From the NCBI GenBank assembly GCA_903960515.1, contig CAJCBL010000281.1:1-40860 (forward strand): DNA of 40,860 nt, given 5' to 3'. The position numbers were made by a program, and so were the translations under genes. Positions 1 through 7,904 of this stretch are shown here, in pieces. The first letter of the stretch is position 1. Each line of letters opens with the position of its first letter. The notes beneath the pieces are model-generated. The model saw nothing but the letters and a program-made list of their open reading frames with translations. It did not search any database and was not told the origin of the DNA. This DNA comes from an uncultured Verrucomicrobiota bacterium. Lineage in GTDB: Bacteria > Verrucomicrobiota > Verrucomicrobiia > Opitutales > Opitutaceae.

Positions 1-221
1 ACCTGCGCGATCACTTCCAAGCGGGTGTTGCCCATCAGGCCCATGAACCCACCGGCCTTGACCGAACGCACCGAGACCACTCGCGCGTCCTCGCCCAACT
101 GATTACGGATCGCCCCAACCGCTTCTTCCGCAGTGCGGACAAGAAAGCGATAAGACGAACCGGCTTCGGCTGGAGGGGAGGAGGGAACCTCGGGTTGCGT
201 TCTACGACCCTGGGCTTGCAT
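1..221 (-). CDS. flhF: FlhF N-terminus (flagellar SRP-like GTPase), 3' part cut by window edge
   Basis: The minus strand is open from an ATG at 221-219 to the window edge, giving about 73 residues. After roughly 20 low-complexity residues it reads [20 protein letters not shown], then [16 protein letters not shown] and [13 protein letters not shown]. This resembles the basic N-terminal B-domain of FlhF, with the pattern 'x-RF-hydrophobic-A-EEA-IR--LG-DA-VVSVR---GG' just before the proline-rich linker and the N-G GTPase domains. FlhF is a membrane-associated GTPase that places or counts flagella. The GTPase domain lies outside the window, so the call rests on this short block alone. It is divergent to trpB and no clear Shine-Dalgarno precedes the ATG. 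An unrelated basic protein cannot be excluded. Confidence 0.62.
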   Translation of the reverse strand, partial: MQAQGRRTQPEVPSSPPAEAGSSYRFLVRTAEEAVGAIRNQLGEDARVVSVRSVKAGGFMGLMGNTRLEVIAQ

Positions 222-587
222 GGCGGGAGGCCCAATGCAAAGGGAGTGCCACTGGCGCAAGCGCTTGGTTTCCAGCATCGCCCACTCGCCCACCCGGTCG
301 ATCAGGCAAAACCTGCCTGCATGCATGGCAACGCTTGCCGGGCCCCTGAAGCCTGTCGACAGGGATCCCGAACCGAAGCCAGGTGCAATTTCTGCCCGGC
401 CGCTGCCCGCCGCCCACGCAGCGGGAATTGTGCCGCAACCGGCCCCAACATCCGCTCCCATCGAACCCTTCGGCCCCTCCCCAACCACGCACGACGTGCT
501 CCGTGGACCCGGCATCTCGCCTGCCAACCTGCGCGTGCCCCACCCGCGGAGTTGCCAAGCGCCGCCCGCTCCCCTTGCCTGTCCTCG
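222..587. other. Intergenic region between flhF and trpB
   Basis: This is a 366-bp divergent spacer. The trpB frame stays open upstream across most of it, but the translated text is low-complexity, unlike TrpB, so I do not extend the gene. A short inverted repeat (TTGCAT ... ATGCAA) spans the flhF start at about 216-240. I see no trp leader peptide with tandem Trp codons, no T-box and no convincing promoter. Confidence 0.5.
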
Positions 588-1817
588 ATGTCCTCCGCCC
601 AAGCGCCCTCCCCGCTCGACCGCCTTTCACTGCCCGACGCCGCCGGCCATTTCGGCCCCTTCGGAGGTGTCTATGTCCCGGAGACACTCATGACCGCACT
701 GCAGGAGTTGGAGCGCGCCTACGAGCAGGCCCGCGTTGCCCCCGCCTTTCAGAACGAACTGCGCCAGCACCTCAAGGAATTCGCCGGCCGCCCCACCCAA
801 CTCACCTTCGCCGAGCGCCTCACCGCCCACTGCGGAGGCGCCAAGATCTACCTCAAACGCGAGGACCTCCTCCACACCGGCGCCCACAAAATCAACAACG
901 CCCTCGCCCAGGTCCTGCTCGCCCGCCGCATGGGCAAGAAGCGCATCATCGCCGAGACCGGTGCCGGCCAGCACGGAGTGGCCACCGCCGCCGCCTGCGC
1001 CAAGTTCGGGCTCGAATGCGTGGTGTACATGGGCGCCGTCGATATGGAGCGCCAGGCCCTGAACGTCTTCCGTATGCGCTTGATGGGGGCAGAGGTCCGC
1101 AGTGTCGACGCCGGCCAGAAGACCCTGAAAGAGGCCGTCAACGAGGCCCTGCGCGACTGGGTCACCAATGTCCGCAGCACCCACTACGTGCTGGGCACCG
1201 CCTACGGCCCGCACCCGTATCCGAAGATGGTGCGCGATTTCCACCGAGTGATCGGCCAGGAGGCCCGTGCCCAGATACTGGAGCGCGAGGGCCGCCTGCC
1301 CGACGAGCTCGTCGCCTGCGTGGGCGGGGGCAGCAACGCCATCGGCCTCTTCTTCGAGTTCCTTGAGGAGCCGGGCGTACGCATGACCGGCGTCGAAGCC
1401 GGCGGCCACGGCATCTCCCGCGGTGAACACGCCGCACGCTTCGCCGGCGGGCGCCTGGGCGTGCTCCAGGGCTGCAAAACCTTCCTGCTCCAGGACGCCG
1501 ACGGCCAGATCGAGCCCACCCACTCCGTATCCGCCGGTCTCGACTACGCCGCCGTGGGCCCCGAGCACGCCTTCTACCACGAGCGCGGCCGTATCGAGTT
1601 CGCCTACGCCACCGACGACGAGGTGCTCGCCACCTTCCAGCTCTGCTCGCGCCTGGAGGGCATCATTCCCGCCCTGGAGTCCACCCACGCCCTCGCCTTC
1701 GGCCTCAAGCGCGCCGCCGAGCTCTCCAAGGACAAGGTGATCATCGTCAACCTCAGCGGCCGCGGCGACAAGGACGTGCAGCAGGTGGCCGCAATGCTGG
1801 GAGCGAGCAGGAAGTGA
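588..1817 (+). CDS. trpB: Tryptophan synthase beta chain
   Basis: 409 residues, the usual length for TrpB. It joins indole, or indole channelled from TrpA, to serine to make tryptophan in the cytoplasm with pyridoxal phosphate. The N-terminal block [16 protein letters not shown], the PLP-lysine block [13 protein letters not shown] (Lys about residue 101), [12 protein letters not shown], the phosphate-binding loop GGGSNAIG and the C-terminal block NLSGRGDKD are all present, so it should be active. I chose the ATG at 588 because the TrpB-like text begins about 20 codons later, and the upstream open frame is low-complexity. No trpA follows. Instead a repeat tract begins inside the stop codon region, so trpA is probably elsewhere in the genome or the operon was broken here. 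Confidence 0.96.
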   Translation: MSSAQAPSPLDRLSLPDAAGHFGPFGGVYVPETLMTALQELERAYEQARVAPAFQNELRQHLKEFAGRPTQLTFAERLTAHCGGAKIYLKREDLLHTGAHKINNALAQVLLARRMGKKRIIAETGAGQHGVATAAACAKFGLECVVYMGAVDMERQALNVFRMRLMGAEVRSVDAGQKTLKEAVNEALRDWVTNVRSTHYVLGTAYGPHPYPKMVRDFHRVIGQEARAQILEREGRLPDELVACVGGGSNAIGLFFEFLEEPGVRMTGVEAGGHGISRGEHAARFAGGRLGVLQGCKTFLLQDADGQIEPTHSVSAGLDYAAVGPEHAFYHERGRIEFAYATDDEVLATFQLCSRLEGIIPALESTHALAFGLKRAAELSKDKVIIVNLSGRGDKDVQQVAAMLGASRK

Positions 1818-1840
1818 CAAGTTTCAAGTGACAAGTAACT
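1812..1840 (+). repeat. Left repeat tract of four-helix-bundle cassette
   Basis: The 11-mer AAGTGACAAGT occurs twice in tandem, at 1812-1822 and 1826-1836, separated by TTC, and it includes the trpB stop codon. Its reverse complement (ACTTGTCACTT) is of the same type as the CTTGG-rich tract at 2221-2367. The two tracts therefore flank the small gene between them in inverted orientation. Confidence 0.7.
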
Positions 1841-1854
1841 GGGCCGACAACCCA

Positions 1855-2216
1855 ATGAGCGACGAGCCACGTGACTTGGCCGAACGACTTTTCGCTTCGC
1901 CGAGTCTGTGCGTCGCTTCGTCAACCGCCTGCCATCGACACCCGCCAACTGGTCCGACGGCAAACAGGTCATCCGCCCCAGTGGCTCCGTGGCCGCGAAC
2001 TACCTCGAAGCGCAGGAAGGCGTGAGCCGGAAGGATTTCTTCTACCGCATCAAAATCAGCCGGAAAGAGGCCCGTGAATCCGCGCTCTGGTTGCGCCTCC
2101 TGCAGATTGCCAACACCGATCCTTTAAACGCGGAACGCAACCTCCTCATCGACGAAGCGGGCGAATTGAAGCGCATCCTATCCGCCATCGCCGCAAAGGA
2201 CGACACCGGCGGATAG
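1855..2216 (+). pseudogene. Four-helix-bundle protein (23S rRNA IVP/TIGR02436 type), frameshifted
   Basis: An ATG at 1855 begins MSDEPRDLAERLFA. The frame is then lost near 1896, where one T appears to be missing. Restoring it joins the start to the downstream frame that continues VRRFVNRLP, IRPSGSVAANYLEAQEG, RKDFFYRIKISRKEARES and LLIDEAGELKRIL to the stop at 2216. Conserved features of the family are visible: ER-F-FA-----F---LP near the start, R-SGS-AANY-EA, and KEARES--WL. The restored protein has about 120 residues. Family members form pentameric four-helix bundles and occur inside 23S rRNA intervening sequences or as free-standing cassettes; their role is not settled. Without repair, a GTG at 1908 could still start a 102-residue product lacking helix 1. 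The shift may be a true mutation or a sequencing slip. Confidence 0.8.
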
Positions 2217-2220
2217 CCGG

Positions 2221-2367
2221 CTTGTCCCTTGTTCCTTGGTACTTGTCCCTTGTCCCTTGGTACTTGGTCCTTGGTCTTTGTCACTTGGCTCTCGGTTCTT
2301 CCCCCTTTGGTCCTTGATCCTTCCGTCTTTGGTCCTTGGCACTTGGTCACTTGGCACTTGTTACTTC
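2221..2367 (+). repeat. Degenerate CTTGG-type heptad repeat tract
   Basis: About 147 bp of imperfect 7-8-nt units such as CTTGTCC, CTTGGTA, CTTGGTC and ACTTGGC runs from just after the four-helix gene to five bases before the yicC start. It is strongly strand-asymmetric (T- and C-rich on +) and unlike the surrounding coding DNA. Its units are the inverse of the AAGTGACAAG units at 1812-1840. Confidence 0.8.
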
Positions 2368-2371
2368 TCCG

Positions 2372-3244
2372 ATGAAAAGCATGACCGGTTTCGGGCGCGC
2401 GGCGGCCCCCTTCGCCAACCACGAGCTCTCAGTACAGATCTCCTCGGTCAACCGTCGCGGCCTTGAGATCGCCGTGGGCCTGCCCGACGAGTGGCGCGCA
2501 CTGGAAACACTCATCGCCGACCGTGTCCGCACCTTGGCATCACGAGGCCGCATCTCGGTGGCCGTCGCCGTGCGCGCCCCCGAGGGCCGCGCCGAAGGCC
2601 TACCCGACGAGGCCGCTGTCGGCCGCGCGCTCGACCACCTGTCCGCCATCGCCGCCAAACGCGCCCTGCCCTTCGCCCCCGACGCCGCCCTGCTCTGGCA
2701 GATCACCGCCAGCCTGCGCAACAGCCGCGAACTGCCGCCGACCGAGACCGCCCAGCCCGCGCTGCTCGCCATCGTCGAGGAAGCCCTAGCCAGCTTCGTG
2801 ACCATGCGCGCCCGCGAAGGCGCCGCCCTGCTTGCCGACCTCTCCGCCCGCGTCGCCCTGCTGCGCCAGTTCTTCGCCAGCATCGCCGAGCGCGCCCCCC
2901 AGGTCACCGCCGTCTACCGCGAAAACCTCCTGCGTCGCCTGCGCGAAGCCGGGCTTACCGTCGACCTGAGCGACGAGCGCGTACTCAAGGAGATCGCACT
3001 CTTCGCGGACCGTTGCGACATCACCGAGGAGATCACCCGCGCCCGCAGCCATCTCGACCAACTCGACGCCCTCCTGCGCAGCGACGCCGAGATCGGCCGC
3101 AAGTCCGAGTTCATCCTTCAGGAACTCGGCCGCGAGGTGAACACCTCCGGCGCCAAAGCCAACGACCTCACCATCGCCAAGCTCGTCATCGAGGCCAAGA
3201 ACGAGCTCGAGCGTATCCGCGAGCAGATAGCCAACGTAGAGTAG
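2372..3244 (+). CDS. yicC: YicC/YloC family endoribonuclease
   Basis: 290 residues, the normal length for this family. It begins MKSMTGFGRAAAPF, matching the invariant SMTGFGR start, and ends with the characteristic C-terminal domain: DRCDITEEITRARSHLDQL, GRKSEFILQELGREVNTSG and then IAKLVIEAKNELERIREQ, which ends at the family's usual VEN-like terminus. YicC proteins are endoribonucleases reported to act in RNA and sRNA turnover. The ATG at 2372 lies directly after the CTTGG repeat tract and has no Shine-Dalgarno, so the insertion of the tract may have replaced the native leader. Confidence 0.94.
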   Translation: MKSMTGFGRAAAPFANHELSVQISSVNRRGLEIAVGLPDEWRALETLIADRVRTLASRGRISVAVAVRAPEGRAEGLPDEAAVGRALDHLSAIAAKRALPFAPDAALLWQITASLRNSRELPPTETAQPALLAIVEEALASFVTMRAREGAALLADLSARVALLRQFFASIAERAPQVTAVYRENLLRRLREAGLTVDLSDERVLKEIALFADRCDITEEITRARSHLDQLDALLRSDAEIGRKSEFILQELGREVNTSGAKANDLTIAKLVIEAKNELERIREQIANVE

Positions 3245-3319
3245 TTGGCCTGGCCGCCCCGGCCCCCCGAGGCTTGCGGCCGCTCGACAATCCCCCACCC
3301 CGGCCATAGCTCTTCGAGC

Positions 3320-4045
3320 ATGCCCCTGCGCCCCGCCTTCGCCGGATGTTCCGACATCGGCCGCCGCCGTACCAGCAACCAGGACCGCTGGTGCGTGCAC
3401 GAGGAGCTGCAACTCGCCGCCGTGGCCGACGGCATGGGCGGCATGCCCTTCGGTGAAGAGGCCGCGCAGGCCGCCCTCGATGCACTCGCCGCACACCTAC
3501 AGGAGAGCGCGCCCGAGCAGCCCGCGGCGTGGAGCAAGCTGCTGCACTCGGTCAACCGCGAGGTCGCCGCTCTTGGCGGGCAACTCAGCCCCGCAACCGG
3601 TATCGGCAGCACATTGACCATCGCCCGTATCCACGCGGGCCGCCTACACATCGCCCATGTGGGCGACTCCGCACTCCTCCGCCTGCGCGCCGGCCTCCTG
3701 GAACAGCTCACCTGCGAGCACACCGTCGCCAGCGAGATCCGCGCCCGCCGCGCCGCCGGGCACTGGCTACCGATGCCTGCCCGCGCCGAGCACGCGCTCA
3801 CCTCCTGTCTCGGGCTTCCCCGCTTGCCCGAGATCGACGTGCGCGAAACCGACCTACAGGCGGGCGACCGGTTGCTGCTTTGCACCGACGGGCTCACCAA
3901 GCCGGTGCTACCTCAGGCGATCCGCGATGCGCTCGCCAGCGCGACATCGCCCGCCACTGCGGCACAGGCGCTCGTGTCTCTGGCCAACGCCGCAGGTGGA
4001 CCCGACAACATCACCGTTGTGGTCGCCTTTGTGGAAGGAAGTTAG
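3320..4045 (+). CDS. PP2C-type serine/threonine protein phosphatase
   Basis: 241 residues, the length of compact bacterial PP2C (Stp/PrpC) enzymes. Motifs appear in order: SDIGRRRTSNQDRW (metal-binding Asp), AAVADGMGGMPFGE (second metal-binding Asp), IAHVGDSALLRLR, LLLCTDGLTKPV and GGPDNITVVV. The protein should be a soluble Mg/Mn-dependent phosphatase that removes phosphate from Ser/Thr, usually opposing a Hanks-type kinase. No kinase is in the window. An upstream in-frame extension to 3245 is Pro-rich and unlike the family, so I start at 3320. The gene follows yicC by 75 bp and may share its transcript. Confidence 0.93.
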   Translation: MPLRPAFAGCSDIGRRRTSNQDRWCVHEELQLAAVADGMGGMPFGEEAAQAALDALAAHLQESAPEQPAAWSKLLHSVNREVAALGGQLSPATGIGSTLTIARIHAGRLHIAHVGDSALLRLRAGLLEQLTCEHTVASEIRARRAAGHWLPMPARAEHALTSCLGLPRLPEIDVRETDLQAGDRLLLCTDGLTKPVLPQAIRDALASATSPATAAQALVSLANAAGGPDNITVVVAFVEGS

Positions 4046-4431
4046 TGCACCGGGTGGGCGAGACGGGGAAGCCCAATTGTTTGGGCCAGGCTTGGATAGA
4101 AAATCGCAACGGCACCGGCCCGCGCTGCCCTGCTCGCAGTATCCACCGACGCGACAAATACCAACAAACAACGCCCGAAGCGGCTTCCCGCCTCGTTGGC
4201 CGGGCCGCAATTTCCCCCCTCAAAAAACACGCGGAAATCCAGGGAGAGGGATTGTTCGGATAACGCAGCAGGCGAGCTGCCTCCCCCCATGACATCCAAC
4301 ACCCGGCCGCCTGACACAGGCCGGGAACAGTCCGAAAAGGCCCACCTGCTGTTCCAGCCTTTCAGAAATGAGATGTTTCTTTGCGCTTGAATCACCGCTG
4401 AGGCCTTCTCAACCTGAACCCTCTCTGTGAC
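4046..4431. other. Intergenic region between PP2C gene and tRNA-Thr
   Basis: 386 bp with no supported gene. A hairpin GCCCAA-TTGT-TTGGGC at 4071-4086 sits 26 bp after the phosphatase stop and may help end transcription, although no T-run follows. A CCCTCTCTGTGACG stretch lies just before the tRNA. I see no recognisable RNA gene other than the tRNA. Confidence 0.4.
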
Positions 4432-4506
<75 letters not shown>

Positions 4507-5004
4507 GTGATGGACAACGACTTAAGAGAGGACAGCGGGGTTGAAGGCTGGTTGCGTTGCAAGCGGGTTGCACTTGTCACCCGGAAATGGAAACCGAAGC
4601 ACATTAAGCGGCTTCGTACGCACGTGGGGCTGCTGGCCTCAAACCTCCGCGACAATGGCTCTCCGCTGCAGATCCCGGACTTCAAAGAACGGTAGGACTG
4701 ACCGCGGCACCTTTGCTCCACCACCCGTGCAGCCGCTGAGCCAGAGATCGTCCGCCGCCGGCAGGACCATCAGAAATACGGCACTGCTGCCGATTCCTTC
4801 ACCGCAGAGGGCCGACTCAACCTCGCGAAGGCCACGGAGATCCTCACCCGTTAAGATGAGAGCGTTGTGGATGCAGCCACTTGGGCCGCAACGTATCTGC
4901 TATCCCGCAGAGATGACGGCCCTACAACGTCACCGGAAAGCCCATCCACGGGCGGCCCGAAATCGTCTCGATGCCGCCTGCCGAAAGCGGCTACTGCGTA
5001 CTGA
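4507..5004 (+). pseudogene. Degenerate open frame beside tRNA-Thr, possibly an integrase remnant
   Basis: One reading frame starting immediately after the tRNA is interrupted by stops at 4693 (TAG), 4699 (TGA) and 4852 (TAA). It otherwise reads as protein-like text: WKPKHIKRLRTHVGLLASNL, then DHQKYGTAADSFTAEGRL with NLAKATEILTR, then DESVVDAATWAATYLLSRRD, until a stop at 5002-5004. A continuous amphipathic, Ala/Leu-rich text broken only by stops looks like a decayed gene. The position at a tRNA 3' end and the linker-like helical text suggest the N-terminal part of a tyrosine recombinase, but no catalytic R-H-R-Y block is visible. I could not find a second copy of the tRNA 3' end in the window. 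Treat the integrase idea as a guess. Confidence 0.3.
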
Positions 5005-5161
5005 TTCGCAAGCACGCTTGGCCAATACGAGAGCGCCGTTTTTGGGGTGCTAGGGCGCTGCGGGGTCGGGGCCTAGGCGGCCCCAAACTTCAGCCTTGCG
5101 CGGGGCAACGGGCGGGCCGCGAAACGGGGAAACCCAGAATACCTGCTTACTTTACCTAACT

Positions 5162-5203
5162 TGTTTAATTTCAGCCTTGCATACCGTACCTTTCCGGTAT
5201 GCT
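5162..5203 (+). promoter_or_regulatory. Promoter-like site with perfect 8-bp palindrome upstream of the sulfur cluster
   Basis: GCATACCG (5179-5186) and CGGTATGC (5195-5202) are perfect inverted repeats around an 8-nt centre. The repeat overlaps a possible -35 (TTGCAT, 5177-5182) and -10 (TATGCT, 5198-5203) with a short 15-bp spacer. TGTTTA (5162-5167) lies just upstream. This is the start of a locally AT-rich stretch, 75 bp before the first start codon of the long gene set. The geometry fits an operator over a promoter, though a simple hairpin in the leader RNA is also possible. Confidence 0.45.
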
Positions 5204-5276
5204 TTAGTGGAAATCGACCGCCACAAGCGGAGATAATTCACTATCCATCAACGACCAGACAACTGGAGACCCGACC

Positions 5277-5348
5277 ATGATTCCCTCTGACTACAATGAC
5301 ATCCTCTCACTTGCCCAAGCGTTCGTCCGCCAAGTCCGCCCCGAATAG
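5277..5348 (+). CDS. Possible 23-codon leader ORF overlapping the barrel gene start
   Basis: ATG at 5277 is preceded by GGAG at 5265-5268 with 8-nt spacing, one of the few good ribosome sites in this window. It encodes MIPSDYNDILSLAQAFVRQV followed by three residues and a TAG at 5346. It overlaps the first 18 codons of the barrel gene in another frame, whose own ATG (5296) lacks a Shine-Dalgarno. It could be a translated leader that couples or limits barrel synthesis, or simply the site from which ribosomes reach the nearby ATG. No family is recognised. Confidence 0.3.
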   Translation: MIPSDYNDILSLAQAFVRQVRPE

Positions 5349-6642
5349 CAGCCTATTCCGCCTCGCACCCCGTCTCATCGCCCTCGCCGCCAGCGCTGGC
5401 TTCACCATCGCCAGCTACGCCGAGAAACCGGACTTCCTGTCCGAACTCTCGATCACGGTCAAAGAGGCGCACGACTCGAGCGTCTTTGGTACCGAGCGCA
5501 ACCCCGCCCTCGCCGGCCTCCCTGAGCTCGCCAATGTCAGCTCATGGGTCACCACCGTTAGCCCGAAAGTCGGCTTCAACCTCCGCCCCGCCTTCGGCCT
5601 GGATAAGGACTCCGCGATCTCAGCCTTTAGCTTTGGTTACGCAGGCGACTACGCCTTCTACCACTCGGCCACTACCGAGACCAACCAGCGCCACAACTTC
5701 ACCCAGCAGCTCAAGGGCAAGTCCGGCGGCGTCTCCTTCGCCCTCGACAACTCCTTCATCTACGTCGACGGCAAATCCGCAACGATCCAATACGGCCTGA
5801 CTAGCGCCTACGGCACCGCCAGCTCCCGCGAGCGCAAGGAGCAGTTCCAGGACCGCGCCAAGGCAATCCTCCGCTTCGACAACGAGAGTCCCTATTTCTT
5901 CCGCACCGTCGCTTCGGTACTGTACTACGATCTTAAGACGCAGTTACGCCAGCCCGTCGGCAGCTACGCCGGTTGGCAGAACTACGTTGACCGCCAGGAC
6001 CTCAACATCGGTGCCGACATCGGCTACAAGGCCACCAAGGACGTCTCGCTCTGGGCCGGCTACCGCTACGGCAAGCAGAAGCAGGCCGCGCTGCCCTGGT
6101 CGCTCGTCCAAAACAACAGCGACTACAACCGCTTCCTCGTTGGCGTTGAAGGCAAGCTCGCCCCGTGGCTGAAGATCGACCTTCAGGCCGGCCCGGATTA
6201 CCGCTCCTACACCGACGGAGCCCACAGCGGCATAAACGGCAAGAACCACACCTGGCTCTACACCGAAAGCTCGATCACGGCCGACGTGTCCAAAACCGAC
6301 TCGCTCACCTTCACCAACAAGATCTGGCATTGGGTTTCCAGCACGGGCGTCACCGCCTACCGCGACAGCGCCTACGCTCTGGCCTACAAGCACAAGTTCT
6401 CGTCCGCCTTCTCCGCCTCCCTTGGCGTCCGTGCTCTCGGTTCCGACTACGACCTGCCCGCCACCCGCAAGGACTGGCTCTACACCTACTCGGCCGGTCT
6501 GCGCTACGATTTCAACAAGCAGGTGGCTCTCACCGCCGACTACGCCCACAGCAACGGCGAGAACAAGCTCAACGCGATCGCCTTCCCGGGCCGCGAGTTC
6601 TCCCAGGACGTCCTCTCGCTGGGCCTTCGCTACGCCTACTGA
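5296..6642 (+). CDS. Outer-membrane beta-barrel protein (porin-like)
   Basis: 448 residues. A basic N-terminus with a hydrophobic segment ending ...ASAGFTIASYAEK gives a likely signal peptide cut near residue 42. The mature protein is built of alternating strands rich in aromatic residues, such as FGYAGDYAFYH, DVSLWAGYRYGK, SAYALAYKHKF and YSAGLRYDFNKQVALTADYA. It ends in LSLGLRYAY, an aromatic C-terminal residue typical of barrels assembled by BamA. I estimate 16 or more strands. It most resembles uncharacterised barrel proteins of about 450 residues of the MtrB/PioB-like or generic outer-membrane type, and no plug or TonB box is visible. Placed 32 bp before a periplasmic binding protein, it is probably the outer-membrane entry channel for the solute taken up by ABC importer 1. 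Confidence 0.8.
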   Translation: MTSSHLPKRSSAKSAPNSSLFRLAPRLIALAASAGFTIASYAEKPDFLSELSITVKEAHDSSVFGTERNPALAGLPELANVSSWVTTVSPKVGFNLRPAFGLDKDSAISAFSFGYAGDYAFYHSATTETNQRHNFTQQLKGKSGGVSFALDNSFIYVDGKSATIQYGLTSAYGTASSRERKEQFQDRAKAILRFDNESPYFFRTVASVLYYDLKTQLRQPVGSYAGWQNYVDRQDLNIGADIGYKATKDVSLWAGYRYGKQKQAALPWSLVQNNSDYNRFLVGVEGKLAPWLKIDLQAGPDYRSYTDGAHSGINGKNHTWLYTESSITADVSKTDSLTFTNKIWHWVSSTGVTAYRDSAYALAYKHKFSSAFSASLGVRALGSDYDLPATRKDWLYTYSAGLRYDFNKQVALTADYAHSNGENKLNAIAFPGREFSQDVLSLGLRYAY

Positions 6643-6674
6643 GCGCGCCGACAACCGACAAAGGACTCCGTACT

Positions 6675-7772
6675 ATGAAAACACTTTCCGCTACGCTGCT
6701 GCTTCTCGCCGCGGTGTTACCGCTCTCCCTCGCCGCCGAGGAGAAAACCCATCTGCGCGTAGGCCACCTGCCCGTCACCGGCCACGCGAAGTTCTTCGTC
6801 GCCCAGGAGGAGGGCTTCTTCGCACAGGAAGGCCTCGAAGTCGAACTCGTGGAGTTCGCCAACTCCGCCGACGGCCTCGCCGCCCTGCGTGCAGGCAAGC
6901 TGGATGTGGGTGCCTTCGGCACCACCGCCCCGCTGGTCCACGTATCGAAGGGCGCCGACATCCGTATCATCGGCGGTGTGATGGGTGAGGATGCATCCCT
7001 CATCACCACGCCCGAGCTCGCCCCCTCGATCAAGTCGGTAGCCGATCTCAAGGGGAAGAAGATCGCCACCGTGCGCCTGGCCACCGGCGATGCAGTGCTG
7101 CGTGGCGCCCTCGAACAGGCCGGGCTCGACTGGAAGACCGGCGTTCAGATCTTCGAACTCAAGAATCCGCCCGCCGTGCAGGAAGCCGTGAAGTCGGGCC
7201 AGGTTGATGTCGGAGTTACCTGGGGACCCTTCGACCTCCGCGCCGAACAGGCCGGGCTCAAGGTCGTCATCCGCAGCCGCTCGCTCTCGCCGGGCCACCC
7301 CTGCTGCCGCCTTACGGTGAATACGAAGGAGCTCCAGGATCGCCCCACCGTGTGGGTGCATTTCCTGCGCGCCTTCCTGCGCGCCGAGCTCTTCGCACAG
7401 GGCAACCACGAGAAGACCATCGACGACATCTCGAAGTACCTGAAACTCGACCGCGGCCTGATCAAATCCGCCTACTACGAAGGCTACCTCGACCAGAGCA
7501 GTGATCCCAACCTCACCGGCGTGGTGCTTTTCTGGAAGACGATGCTCAAGAGCGGCTTTGTCGAGTCCACCCTCGACATCACTCCGTTCGTGGACGTTGC
7601 ACCTTACCGCACCGCCCTGACGCAGCTCGCCGCCGAGCAGCCCTCCGAGGCGTTCTGGAAACAGGCCCTCAAGACCTTCGCCGAGCGCGATGCCGTCAAG
7701 GTCAGTGAACTGACCGCCCCGGACTCCGCCGTCCAGATCGTCTCCGCCGAAGCACTGCATCACTGCCACTAA
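6675..7772 (+). CDS. ABC importer 1: periplasmic binding protein (NMT1/SsuA-like)
   Basis: 365 residues. The signal peptide MKTLSATLLLLAAVLPLSLA leads into HLRVGHLPVTGHAKFFVAQE, EGFFAQEGLEVELVEFANSA, GKLDVGAFGTTAPL and SVADLKGKKIATVRLATGD. This is the two-lobed fold of the sulfonate/nitrate/taurine (NMT1, SsuA, TauA) binding-protein family. A paired cysteine, GHPCCRL, lies in the second lobe, and importer 2's binding protein has a similar HICCVL. These cysteines could mark a sulfur or metal ligand or a disulfide. The C-terminus is longer than in SsuA and ends in ALHHCH, a possible metal-binding tail. The substrate cannot be read from sequence, and context points to an organosulfur compound. 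A strong hairpin follows the gene. Confidence 0.88.
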   Translation: MKTLSATLLLLAAVLPLSLAAEEKTHLRVGHLPVTGHAKFFVAQEEGFFAQEGLEVELVEFANSADGLAALRAGKLDVGAFGTTAPLVHVSKGADIRIIGGVMGEDASLITTPELAPSIKSVADLKGKKIATVRLATGDAVLRGALEQAGLDWKTGVQIFELKNPPAVQEAVKSGQVDVGVTWGPFDLRAEQAGLKVVIRSRSLSPGHPCCRLTVNTKELQDRPTVWVHFLRAFLRAELFAQGNHEKTIDDISKYLKLDRGLIKSAYYEGYLDQSSDPNLTGVVLFWKTMLKSGFVESTLDITPFVDVAPYRTALTQLAAEQPSEAFWKQALKTFAERDAVKVSELTAPDSAVQIVSAEALHHCH

Positions 7773-7792
7773 CCGGCGTCTCTGATCCATCG

Positions 7793-7819
7793 GTGCGGCG
7801 CCGGAGCTCGGCGCCGCAC
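7793..7819 (+). promoter_or_regulatory. Intercistronic hairpin after binding-protein gene 1
   Basis: Perfect 11-bp arms GTGCGGCGCCG (7793-7803) and CGGCGCCGCAC (7809-7819) enclose a GAGCT loop, 20 bp after the stop codon. There is no T-run, so it is more likely to protect the 3' end of the binding-protein message or to reduce read-through than to terminate transcription. Similar hairpins follow the cysteine desulfurase and the third binding protein. Confidence 0.65.
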
Positions 7820-7904
7820 CACTTGCCGCCTCCCGCCACGGTTCGCTCCCGCGGGAACCCGTTCAGCGCCCATGCCTGACCGGTGCCACACCGCGCGAAT
7901 CCCC

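Noticed and set aside
195-587. Long N-terminal extension of TrpB
   Set aside because: The frame is open but the extra 131 residues are Pro/Ala/Arg-rich and unlike TrpB. The ATG at 588 gives the normal length.
627-1820. Large minus-strand ORF opposite trpB, and similar ones opposite many genes (for example 11475-13718, 19884-21353, 36310-37533)
   Set aside because: High GC at third codon positions leaves antisense frames open. Their text is Gly/Ala/Val/Glu-rich without motifs, while the + strand genes carry clear family signatures.
2221-2367. CRISPR array
   Set aside because: The units are imperfect 7-8-mers without spacers of constant length, and no cas genes are nearby.
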